Shown in pieces: positions 1 to 5,291 of a DNA stretch of 5,291 nucleotides. The position numbers and the translations under genes were made by a program. The DNA lies in contig JBFHER010000279.1 in the NCBI GenBank assembly GCA_041584055.1, forward strand, positions 1 to 5,291, given 5' to 3'. The stretch comes from JBFHER01 sp041584055. GTDB lineage: Bacteria; Bacteroidota; Bacteroidia; Bacteroidales; UBA5342. The notes under the pieces were generated by a model. The model did no database searches, had not been told where the DNA came from, and saw nothing but the letters and a program-made list of their open reading frames with translations. How positions within the stretch are numbered: the stretch's first letter is position 1; every line of letters starts with the position of its first letter.

Positions 1-2
1 CT

Positions 3-356
3 GTCATAATATTTGTCGTACTCCTGCTTGTTTTTGCCAGGCAATTATTGCTTTGGTTGAGTGCAAAAACCAATGGCATTTCCGTTTCACTCATAAAAAT
101 AATCCGGATAAAGTTTAGTTCTGTTTCCACCGACGACCTAATACGAGGACTTATTTTGTGCAAAAAAGCAAACATCAATCTGACCCTTGATGAGTTGTAC
201 AATGCAGCCATTGCCGGTGCAAATATTCAAAACATTGTGTTGGGGATGGTGGCCGCCGATCAGGCAGGAATGCACATACAATTAAACAAGGCCATAGAAC
301 TCGACAAAAGGGATATCAACATTTTTCAATATGTTAAAAGCGGTGGGAAATCCTAA
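3..356 (+). CDS. FloA-like (UPF0365) N-terminal membrane segment without SPFH domain; 5' partial
   Basis: The reading frame is open from the left edge, so the true start lies upstream; 117 codons are visible. It begins with the end of a hydrophobic helix (VIIFVVLLLVF) followed by ARQLLLWLSAKTNG. It then runs colinear with the flotillin-like protein FloA as I remember it: the WLSA...G motif, a SLI..I.IKF..V stretch, a KKANINLTLDEL segment, AGANIQNIV, and AIELDKRDINIFQYVKS (FloA has a version of AIDLAGRDVLEAV). FloA proteins are about 320-335 residues and continue into an SPFH domain and a coiled coil, organising membrane microdomains. Here the stop comes where the SPFH domain should begin, and no frame of the following 65 bases continues it. 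It could be a natural short paralogue or the remnant of an internal deletion. The family match is fairly sure; the function is unknown. Confidence 0.7.
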   Translation, partial: VIIFVVLLLVFARQLLLWLSAKTNGISVSLIKIIRIKFSSVSTDDLIRGLILCKKANINLTLDELYNAAIAGANIQNIVLGMVAADQAGMHIQLNKAIELDKRDINIFQYVKSGGKS

Positions 357-391
357 ATAATCCTATGAATTGACGCCCTCCTTGTCATTTT

Positions 392-415
392 TCTATAATT
401 TTACTCTATAATTTT
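392..415. repeat. 11-base direct repeat upstream of the thioesterase
   Basis: TCTATAATTTT occurs at 392-402 and again at 405-415, a 13-base period, in the AT-rich 65-base gap before the thioesterase start at 422. Each copy contains TAATTTT, which matches seven of eight positions of the Bacteroidota -7 element TAnnTTTG, so the first copy might be a weak promoter. The only upstream TTG at a tolerable distance (370-372) has a long 23-base spacer. The repeat itself is certain; its role is not. Confidence 0.45.
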
Positions 416-421
416 CTAAAA

Positions 422-901
422 ATGCGTGACATAGTTAACCCTTTTATTGATGCAAAGGCTGAAGATTATCATTGCTTTGGCTGTTCACCTAACAACCTGC
501 ATGGATTAAATCTTCGTTTTAAGGAAGAAGACGAAGTCCTCTATTGCGATCTTACTCCGAATCATTTCCTCGAAGGATACAAGGACGTGATGCACGGTGG
601 CATTCAGGCAACTGTCCATGATGAAATCGCTGCATGGTTTGTTTATGCGGTTTGCGGAACATCAGGTGTAACGGCATCCATACATATCACCTACCGAAAA
701 CCGGCCCTGATGAATCAGGGGCTTTTAAAGCTCAAATGTTCTTTAAAAGAACAAAACCGACGCTTTGCAATACTTCATACCGAACTCACATCCACGGATG
801 GAACCCTTCTCTCTGAAGCCGAAGTGAAATATTTTATTTTCCCTCCGGAAATGGCTAAAACAAAATATCATTATCCTGGCAAAGAAGCTTTTTATGCGTA
901 A
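422..901 (+). CDS. PaaI-family hotdog-fold thioesterase
   Basis: This 159-residue protein has the size and marks of a cytoplasmic PaaI/YiiD-like hotdog thioesterase, an enzyme class that hydrolyses acyl-CoA or related thioesters. An N-terminal CFGCSPNNLHGL block (residues 18-29) resembles the CFxCGxxNPxGL motif common in this subgroup. The core motif VMHGGIQATVHDEIAAW (56-72) carries the HGG turn at 58-60, and Asp67/Glu68 on the central helix are the likely catalytic acid positions. The strands after it (SIHITYRKPAL, LKLKCSLKEQNRRFAILHTELTS) fit the rest of the hotdog sheet. The ATG at 422 gives the full domain and follows an A/T-rich leader without a Shine-Dalgarno sequence, as is usual in Bacteroidota. 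The stop overlaps the next gene's start by 8 bases. The substrate cannot be told from the sequence. Confidence 0.87.
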   Translation: MRDIVNPFIDAKAEDYHCFGCSPNNLHGLNLRFKEEDEVLYCDLTPNHFLEGYKDVMHGGIQATVHDEIAAWFVYAVCGTSGVTASIHITYRKPALMNQGLLKLKCSLKEQNRRFAILHTELTSTDGTLLSEAEVKYFIFPPEMAKTKYHYPGKEAFYA

Positions 902-1607
902 TACACCTCGATTATTCCTTCTCTTTTTTCTGCTTATTTTTAGCAGTCACGCGTTCTCCCAATATGGAAGTCTGGGCGTTCGAACAGGCAAGGCTAAAAT
1001 TGATTATAACCTGAATGATGTCGGTTTTGCAGACCTGATTTATTCCTATCATTTGACTTCTTCTCTGGCCCTCGTTGGAGGATTTACCTATTCAGGCAGC
1101 AAACTGGTGGAACAGTTCCCTGATTTGGATGATGGTTATGACTATATTTATGAGGCACAGTTCTCCAATCAGGGGTATGCATTTTTCATTGGTCCTGAAA
1201 TGATCTGGCAGATCAAGGATTCGCGTTTTTTCTTTTATTTAAGACCGGAAATAGGCATTTGTCTGACGAATTCAAATTCGGAACTTTACAAACGTGGCAA
1301 AATTCAAGAGGACCAACTTGAAGAAAATGAGACTTATATTTCTGATGAACTGGCACTTGTCTCAGGGTCCAAATCACCAGGAATCACCCAACTGTTCGCG
1401 GGTGTTGAAGGAGGTTTGCGATTCAAACTCGGAAAAATTTACACGCTGTCTGTTTTCGGTGGCATAAACAATACCGACTACGCAGAAGCAGTCAATGCAA
1501 TTATTTATTCCGAAAGTCTATGGAGACTCGTTCAAGCTCCCACCGAGAAACAGTTATATCTGGGCATGGGCTTTAGCATGCCGATTCACGGATTTACTTC
1601 TGATTAG
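894..1607 (+). CDS. Secreted protein, probable outer-membrane beta-barrel
   Basis: The product has 237 residues. Residues 1-22 are a clear signal peptide: Arg at 2 and 6, a Leu/Phe-rich core at 7-16, and likely cleavage after AFS before Gln23. The mature part alternates hydrophobic and polar residues in strand-like stretches with Gly and aromatic residues, for example YGSLGVRTGKAKIDYNLN, DLIYSYHLTSSLALVGGFTY, GYAFFIGPEMIWQI, FFFYLRPEIGICL, AGVEGGLRFKLG, YTLSVFGGINN and LYLGMGFSM. This fits a small eight- to ten-strand barrel of the PorT/OmpW-like kind found in Bacteroidota, though no family-specific motif is visible. The C-terminus ends in FTSD rather than a terminal aromatic residue. The start ATG lies inside the thioesterase stop region (ATGCGTAA), suggesting translational coupling. 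Its last 14 bases overlap the convergent minus-strand gene. The function is unknown. Confidence 0.75.
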   Translation: MRNTPRLFLLFFLLIFSSHAFSQYGSLGVRTGKAKIDYNLNDVGFADLIYSYHLTSSLALVGGFTYSGSKLVEQFPDLDDGYDYIYEAQFSNQGYAFFIGPEMIWQIKDSRFFFYLRPEIGICLTNSNSELYKRGKIQEDQLEENETYISDELALVSGSKSPGITQLFAGVEGGLRFKLGKIYTLSVFGGINNTDYAEAVNAIIYSESLWRLVQAPTEKQLYLGMGFSMPIHGFTSD

Positions 1608-2418
1608 CTGACTGACTAATGATTAAATCCTTTTTTGCCCTGATTTTTTCGATCTTCTCTTTTTGAAGACGAATTGTTTCAGTTTGTTCATCAATGTTCT
1701 TTTGTAAATCTGTCATCTTATTTTGATAGTCTCCAACGGCAGATTTTTCCTTTTCAACCTTTTGCTGCAATACGGATATATCGGCTTCAATGTCTAGAAT
1801 TCGCCGCTTATTTTTTTCAATTTCATTGTTGTATTTAACGATACTTCCCTCACTTCGAATCTTACCTTTTGTTTCATCAGCCTTCTGCTTTTCAATTTTT
1901 GCCAGTTCGCTGCTCATCTTTTCATAAAGCTTCATGTCCGCTTCCAATGCGTCATTAACAACTGACAGCTGATGTGCTTTGACGAATTTAATCATCATCG
2001 TCTTTACATTACTTACTTCTTTTGGGTGACTGGATGCAGAGATAAAAGTGTCTCTTGAAACCGCCACAGCCACTAAGAATTTTGGCAGGGGGCGTTTCGC
2101 TTCAAACAAAGAATAGAGTGTAACTGCCTTGTTGCTAATTTCCGGCAACGAAACCTCCTCCGCCTTCAGGAAGCCCCGTGTATTGCGCAGCTTTACATTG
2201 TAATTTGATTTCAAATAATCTTTCCATGCATCTTCCATCTCAGGAATTTCATCCTCAAAATAAATCGTAAAGGCGGGCGACTCAAAACCATCAATTATCG
2301 TTGTCGACTCCGTAACAATTATATTTCCGTACTGTGAATAGTTAACGTCTTGTGCAAAAGAATGATACATCAATCCAATCAAAAAAAACACTCCGAATCC
2401 TAACACCTTGCTTCTCAT
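1594..2418 (-). CDS. Secreted coiled-coil protein of unknown function
   Basis: This 274-residue protein has a signal peptide (residues 1-22, hydrophobic core 5-18, likely cleavage after SFA before Gln23), so it probably acts in the periplasm or at the outer membrane. Two parts follow. Residues about 28-150 look like a small alpha/beta domain, with a strand YGNIIVTESTTIID, the helix DAWKDYLKSNYNVKLRN (63-79) and strands around VTLYSLF and FLVAVAVSRDTFIS. Residues about 155-270 are a long, Lys/Glu/Gln-rich helix with heptad-like spacing (for example IEADISVLQQKVEKEK), a probable coiled coil. There is no membrane helix after the signal peptide, no lipobox Cys and no known catalytic motif. I recall similar hypothetical proteins in Bacteroidota but cannot name a family. 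It is transcribed opposite to both neighbours and divergently from the LiaF-like operon. Confidence 0.78.
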   Translation of the reverse strand: MRSKVLGFGVFFLIGLMYHSFAQDVNYSQYGNIIVTESTTIIDGFESPAFTIYFEDEIPEMEDAWKDYLKSNYNVKLRNTRGFLKAEEVSLPEISNKAVTLYSLFEAKRPLPKFLVAVAVSRDTFISASSHPKEVSNVKTMMIKFVKAHQLSVVNDALEADMKLYEKMSSELAKIEKQKADETKGKIRSEGSIVKYNNEIEKNKRRILDIEADISVLQQKVEKEKSAVGDYQNKMTDLQKNIDEQTETIRLQKEKIEKIRAKKDLIISQSANQK

Positions 2419-2444
2419 AAATATTCTTTTTTAAATTTCTAAAT

Positions 2445-2472
2445 CAACTTTATTGCGGCATGTTATTGCCAA
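2445..2472 (-). promoter_or_regulatory. Candidate proximal promoter of the coiled-coil gene
   Basis: Read on the minus strand, TTG (2472-2470) is followed after 17 bases by TAAAGTTG (2452-2445), one mismatch from the Bacteroidota -7 element TAnnTTTG. It would give a leader of about 20 bases before the start at 2418. The match is imperfect and chance is likely enough that this is only a candidate. Confidence 0.3.
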
Positions 2473-2520
2473 CTCAATTTACTACTTTTTATTGATAAAT
2501 GAACATATCTCTAAATTTTT

Positions 2521-2536
2521 AGGGTGAAAACACCTT
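2521..2536. other. Small hairpin between the coiled-coil gene and its distal promoter
   Basis: AGGGTG, an AAAA loop, then CACCTT can pair as a six-base-pair stem with one G-T pair when read on the + strand. It would lie in the leader of the coiled-coil gene if the distal promoter (2556-2587) is used. Neither strand has a following T-run, so it is not a convincing terminator; it may be incidental. Confidence 0.25.
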
Positions 2537-2555
2537 ACTTTAAACTCTATAAATC

Positions 2556-2587
2556 CAAATTTAAAGCTTTAAATTTACGTATGACAA
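2556..2587 (-). promoter_or_regulatory. Candidate distal promoter of the coiled-coil gene
   Basis: On the minus strand, TAAATTTG (2563-2556) matches the TAnnTTTG element exactly, and a TTG (2587-2585) lies 21 bases upstream, within the range known for Bacteroidota promoters. Transcription would start near 2550, giving a leader of about 130 bases. The element lies at one edge of the perfect palindrome at 2557-2576, so a regulator bound there could occlude it. Confidence 0.4.
2557..2576. repeat. Perfect 20-base palindrome, possible operator
   Basis: The ten bases AAATTTAAAG at 2557-2566 are followed directly by their reverse complement CTTTAAATTT at 2567-2576, with no spacer and no mismatch; the symmetry breaks at the flanking bases (C2556, A2577). 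It covers seven of the eight bases of the candidate distal -7 element of the coiled-coil gene and runs into its spacer. A dimeric DNA-binding protein is the natural reader. With no loop it would make a poor RNA hairpin. The region is very AT-rich, which raises the odds of chance symmetry. Confidence 0.5.
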
Positions 2588-2692
2588 TATTCTAAACAGC
2601 CATCCTATCAATCACAACCGGCTCTATCGATCTGACATATGGGTTTGAATCTACGTTCACCCCTATAAAATAAGCAATTTACCGATTAGCTG

Positions 2693-2723
2693 TTTGTCAG
2701 TGGAAAAGTTGATCTTATCTTTG
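2693..2723 (+). promoter_or_regulatory. Consensus Bacteroidota promoter of the LiaF-like/LytS/LytTR operon
   Basis: TTTG (2693-2696) and TATCTTTG (2716-2723) are separated by exactly 19 bases, matching the housekeeping-sigma promoter of Bacteroidota (TTTG at -33, TAnnTTTG at -7) at every defined position. Transcription should begin around 2728-2730, leaving an A-rich leader of about 21 bases before the ATG at 2751. No Shine-Dalgarno sequence is present, as is usual in this phylum. Confidence 0.75.
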
Positions 2724-2750
2724 ATACAGAAAACAATTAAAAAATAAGTC

Positions 2751-3476
2751 ATGGAAAATCAGGAGACTTACAAACATTTAAAAGCAGCCAATCGCCGCAA
2801 AGTGGCTTTAGGCATTGCTGCCATCATATTCGGTTCCCTTTGGTTATTGTATAACCTCGAGGTATTTGAAGTATGGTGGATCAGGGAATTGTTTGGATGG
2901 TATACGATCCTAATCGTAATTGGTGGCGTTGGACTTGCGGGGAATCGCGGAAACAGCCTTGGTTATAGTGTGTTGGTACTAATTGGCGGCTTCTTTCTTT
3001 TGGATGAAATCTATAACTTTTCATTTCAATTTCACGAGGTATTCTGGCCCAGTTTGCTTATTTTTAGTGGTGTGTTCATCGTACTTCGGATGTCTGGCAG
3101 ACACTATACAAAATTAAAGGATGTTTCATCAACGGATATCATTGATACCGTTTCAATTTTCGGAGGGAGCGACATCCGTGTGGACAGTCAGTCTTTTAAA
3201 GGCGGAAAAGCAACGGCTATTTTTGGGGGATCAGAAATTGATCTCACCGGTGCAAAATTGGCCGAAGGCATTCATGTGATTGAGATGGTCAATATTTTTG
3301 GAGGCAACACCATTATCGTACCCTCCCACTGGAATGTGAAAGTTGAAGTGACTGGCATTCTTGGCAGCTTCGGGGACAAACGTAAAAAACGTTTGGAACA
3401 ACCCACAGATACAACTAAAACATTGGTGATAAAGGGGATTGCAATACTCGGTGGCGGTGAGGTAAAATCAATTTAA
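2751..3476 (+). CDS. LiaF-like membrane protein (four-helix N-terminus, LiaF-type C-terminal domain)
   Basis: This 241-residue protein has four predicted membrane helices at about 18-36, 50-64, 70-88 and 97-112. A soluble domain follows, built from repeated short beta units marked by FGG: VSIFGGSDIRV (134-144), TAIFGGSEIDL (155-165), VNIFGGNTIIVPSHWNVKVEV (about 180-200), then GILGSFGDKR and AILGGGEV at the end. That pattern is typical of the LiaF C-terminal domain ('cell wall-active antibiotics response'), behind a DUF5668-like membrane region. Basic residues before helix 1 (KAANRRK) and after helix 4 (RMSGRHYTKLK) put both ends in the cytoplasm by the positive-inside rule. In Firmicutes, LiaF restrains the LiaS kinase of an envelope-stress system. 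Here the gene heads an operon with a kinase 2 bases downstream, so a similar modulatory role is inferred, not shown. Confidence 0.82.
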   Translation: MENQETYKHLKAANRRKVALGIAAIIFGSLWLLYNLEVFEVWWIRELFGWYTILIVIGGVGLAGNRGNSLGYSVLVLIGGFFLLDEIYNFSFQFHEVFWPSLLIFSGVFIVLRMSGRHYTKLKDVSSTDIIDTVSIFGGSDIRVDSQSFKGGKATAIFGGSEIDLTGAKLAEGIHVIEMVNIFGGNTIIVPSHWNVKVEVTGILGSFGDKRKKRLEQPTDTTKTLVIKGIAILGGGEVKSI

Positions 3477-3478
3477 AC

Positions 3479-4522
3479 ATGACCCATCCATTTCTGAAAA
3501 ATAATTTAAGCATTGCCATTTATGGAGGTGTCTGGCTCCTGGCCGGACTCCTCCATTTTAGCTGGTTTTATTTTCAGATACATTTGCCTTTTGAACATTC
3601 CTTGTTTGATGCCATCATCTTTAATCTGGTATTCGCACTTCTGGGACTGGCCATCTGGCCTCTTACCTTTTACAACCGACCGGACAAAACAGACCCCTGG
3701 TCTGTGTTCATGACACAACTGATCAGCGCAGCCATCCTGGTTACCGTATGGATTCTGACCATCACATTTGTAACAAATAAAGTTGCAGACCTTTACCCTG
3801 CAAAAATTTTGCATGTGAGTGCAACCACCGAACGAATCGGCGTTGGATTGATGTACTATATGCTACTTTTTCTTGTCTCTTATTTCATTATTATCTTCAG
3901 GGAAAACAAAGAAAAAAAGCTAAACGAAGAAAAACTCAAACGAATTATCCGTGAGAGCGAACTGAATATACTTAAAGCACAGATTAACCCTCATTTTCTT
4001 TTTAACAGCTTAAACTCTGTTAATTATTTAATCGCCAGTGATCCGGACAGAGCTTCTGAAATGCTTGCACAACTTTCGGATTATTTGCGTTATTCACTTC
4101 GTAAAGGTGACGAAGGCCTGGTTTCATTTAAAGATGAAATGAAAAATTGTGAACGTTTTTTGGCCATCGAAAAATTGCGGTTCGGAGATAAAATGATTCT
4201 TGATGAATCGATTGAGAAAGCATGTATGGACGTAAATGTTCCCCTGATGATCCTTCAGCCACTTTACGAAAATGCCATTAAGCATGGCGTTTACGAAAGT
4301 CTTGCTCCAATCCTGATTTCTACCAATGCGCGCATCAAAAATAGTCGTATGGAAATCATCATTTCAAATACCTTTGATCCGGATTCACTCCCAAGAAAAG
4401 GTGCCGGTGTTGGCCTGAGAAACGTTTCTGACAGGCTTTCTCTTACGTTTGGACAAAAGGGATTGCTTCGAACCGCTAAAGAAGATAACAGATTTACTGC
4501 AGTAGTAACCATTCCATTATAG
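3479..4522 (+). CDS. LytS/YesM-type sensor histidine kinase
   Basis: The product has 347 residues. Four membrane helices at about 12-32, 43-64, 78-98 and 121-140 are joined by short outer loops (about 10 and 22 residues), so no sizeable extracytoplasmic sensor exists. A charged linker helix (141-160) leads to the His_kinase domain with the H box LKAQINPHFLFNSLNSV (165-181), putting the phosphorylated His at 172. The ATPase part shows the N box LQPLYENAIKHG (259-270, Glu264/Asn265) and the G box GAGVGLRNVSDRL (308-320). All expected motifs are present, so it should be active. It should sense at or within the membrane, perhaps through the LiaF-like protein encoded just upstream, and phosphorylate the LytTR regulator encoded 4 bases downstream. 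The signal is unknown. Confidence 0.92.
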   Translation: MTHPFLKNNLSIAIYGGVWLLAGLLHFSWFYFQIHLPFEHSLFDAIIFNLVFALLGLAIWPLTFYNRPDKTDPWSVFMTQLISAAILVTVWILTITFVTNKVADLYPAKILHVSATTERIGVGLMYYMLLFLVSYFIIIFRENKEKKLNEEKLKRIIRESELNILKAQINPHFLFNSLNSVNYLIASDPDRASEMLAQLSDYLRYSLRKGDEGLVSFKDEMKNCERFLAIEKLRFGDKMILDESIEKACMDVNVPLMILQPLYENAIKHGVYESLAPILISTNARIKNSRMEIIISNTFDPDSLPRKGAGVGLRNVSDRLSLTFGQKGLLRTAKEDNRFTAVVTIPL

Positions 4523-4526
4523 AGCT

Positions 4527-5267
4527 ATGATACGATGCATTTTAATTGATGATGAACAACCAGCAAGAGAACTGGTAAAAAAACACCTGAGCACACAAGC
4601 TGATTTTGAAGTGATCGCTGAGTGTAACAACGGTTTTGACGGATTCAAGGCCATCAAAGACCATGATCCTGACCTGATTTTCCTGGACATTCAAATGCCC
4701 AAAATAACCGGTTTTGAAATGCTGGAATTGCTTGACAAACGCCCTCACGTCATCTTTATTACTGCCTATGATCAATTCGCCATCAAAGCCTTTGAACTTA
4801 ACGCCATTGATTACCTGCTAAAACCTTATACGCCTGAACGAATCTTTAAAGCCCTTGAAAAAGCCAAGGAACGAATTCATTCACAAACACCACAGGAAGT
4901 GAACAAACTGCTGGATGATGTGCGGGAAAAGGAAACAACCATTGATCGCGTGGTGGTGAAGGACCGTTCAAAAATTGACATCATCCCGGTTGACGAAATA
5001 TGGTACATCCAGGCTGAAGATGATTACGTGATGCTTTATACCAAAAGGGGACGTTTCTTAAAGAAAGCCACAATGCACTATTTTGAAGATCACCTGCCCC
5101 CAAAATCCTTTGTACGGATTCACCGCTCCTACATTATTCATACGGATCAGATCAAACGCATGGAACGCTATGAAAAGGAAACTTTTATCATTGAGCTAAA
5201 ATGCAATGAGACTGTAAAAACAAGTAAAACCGGGGCAAAACGTCTGAAAGAATCATTGGGAATGTAA
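4527..5267 (+). CDS. LytTR-family response regulator
   Basis: This 246-residue protein has a receiver domain (about 2-118) with the acidic pocket Asp8/Asp9/Glu10, the phosphoacceptor Asp54 in LIFLDIQMP, Thr79 in FITAYD and Lys99 in LLKPY. After a linker of about 20 residues comes a LytTR DNA-binding domain (about 140-244) with recognisable landmarks: VDEIWYIQAEDDYVMLYT, a FLKKATMHYFEDHLP helix, FVRIHRSYIIH (195-205) and the terminal KTSKTGAKRLKESLGM. LytTR proteins bind short direct-repeat sites through a mostly beta-strand fold. It is the third gene of the operon, 4 bases after its presumed partner kinase. The targets are unknown; autoregulation is possible. The length is normal and all catalytic positions are intact. 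The remaining 24 bases of the window show no terminator. Confidence 0.94.
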   Translation: MIRCILIDDEQPARELVKKHLSTQADFEVIAECNNGFDGFKAIKDHDPDLIFLDIQMPKITGFEMLELLDKRPHVIFITAYDQFAIKAFELNAIDYLLKPYTPERIFKALEKAKERIHSQTPQEVNKLLDDVREKETTIDRVVVKDRSKIDIIPVDEIWYIQAEDDYVMLYTKRGRFLKKATMHYFEDHLPPKSFVRIHRSYIIHTDQIKRMERYEKETFIIELKCNETVKTSKTGAKRLKESLGM

Positions 5268-5291
5268 GTCCCTCATCAGAAGTCCATTAAA

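Larger units (their letters stand above)
2419..2750. other. Divergent intergenic region, 332 bases
   Basis: This AT-rich spacer separates the start of the minus-strand coiled-coil gene from the start of the LiaF-like gene. It contains a consensus Bacteroidota promoter for the right-hand operon near its right end, two weaker candidate promoters facing left, a perfect 20-base palindrome at 2557-2576 and a small GC hairpin at 2521-2536. No open reading frame of credible length, tRNA or recognisable riboswitch was seen. The stretch 2590-2690 shows nothing I can name. Confidence 0.8.

Noticed and set aside
48..50. TTG at 48 as the start of the FloA-like gene
   Set aside because: The frame is open upstream to the window edge and encodes a hydrophobic helix followed by ARQLL, as expected of FloA just before this point, so the TTG is an internal Leu codon.
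357..421. Frameshifted continuation of the FloA SPFH domain
   Set aside because: None of the three forward frames in this short gap gives FloA-like sequence, and the thioesterase starts at 422, so the missing domain is not simply out of frame.
634..816. 60-codon + strand open frame within the thioesterase gene
   Set aside because: It lies wholly inside the well-supported thioesterase in another frame and its translation shows no domain-like features.
1621..1670. T-rich runs after the barrel gene as terminator tails
   Set aside because: They are the complement of Lys-rich coding sequence in the coiled-coil protein and no stable stem precedes them.
2521..2536. Hairpin as a transcription terminator
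   Set aside because: The stem is short with only four strong pairs and there is no T-run after it on either strand; it also lies upstream of, not after, the flanking genes.
2641..2662. Imperfect inverted repeat GGGTTTGAA...TTCACCC
   Set aside because: Pairing needs a two-base bulge and the arms are short; it is no better than expected by chance in a region of this length.
3506..3814. Open frames on both strands inside the kinase's membrane region (minus 3506-3814, plus 3513-3713)
   Set aside because: They overlap a clearly coding kinase; their translations are Cys/Gln-rich or irregular and look like shadows.
4291..4775. Minus-strand open frames across the kinase end and regulator start (4291-4512, 4542-4775)
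   Set aside because: Both are antisense to conserved motif-bearing sequence (N box to G box, and the receiver domain) and have no initiation or domain evidence.

Overview
The window looks like chromosomal DNA from a member of the Bacteroidota, possibly a Cytophagales- or Flavobacteriia-like lineage (I cannot go finer). The pointers are a textbook Bacteroidota promoter (TTTG, 19-base spacer, TAnnTTTG) ahead of the gene at 2751, A-rich leaders without clear Shine-Dalgarno sequences, two secreted proteins with short signal peptides ending just before a Gln, and a LytS-type kinase/LytTR regulator pair. All six genes are of envelope, lipid or signalling type. I see no mobile element, CRISPR array, tRNA or rRNA.

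Left block, + strand (1-1607). The window opens inside a gene whose product matches the N-terminal membrane part of the flotillin-like protein FloA but stops where the SPFH domain should begin. After 65 AT-rich bases comes a PaaI-type hotdog thioesterase. Its stop codon overlaps the start of a secreted, probable outer-membrane beta-barrel protein. The thioesterase and barrel genes are probably cotranscribed.

Middle (1594-2750). A minus-strand gene for a secreted coiled-coil protein of unknown function converges on the barrel gene with a 14-base overlap of coding ends. Upstream of it lies a 332-base divergent intergenic region. It holds the promoter of the right-hand operon, two candidate promoters for the coiled-coil gene, and a perfect 20-base palindrome overlapping the distal one.

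Right block, + strand (2751-5267). Three tightly packed genes (gaps of 2 and 4 bases) encode a four-helix membrane protein with a LiaF-like C-terminal domain, a four-helix LytS/YesM-type histidine kinase with hardly any extracytoplasmic sensor, and a LytTR response regulator. The layout resembles the Firmicutes LiaF-LiaS-LiaR envelope-stress module, but the kinase and regulator come from the LytS/LytTR families. The likely logic is that the LiaF-like protein modulates the kinase, which phosphorylates Asp54 of the regulator. The target genes are not visible. The most notable points are the rewired LiaF module, the FloA-like stub lacking its SPFH domain, and the palindrome at the coiled-coil gene's promoter.
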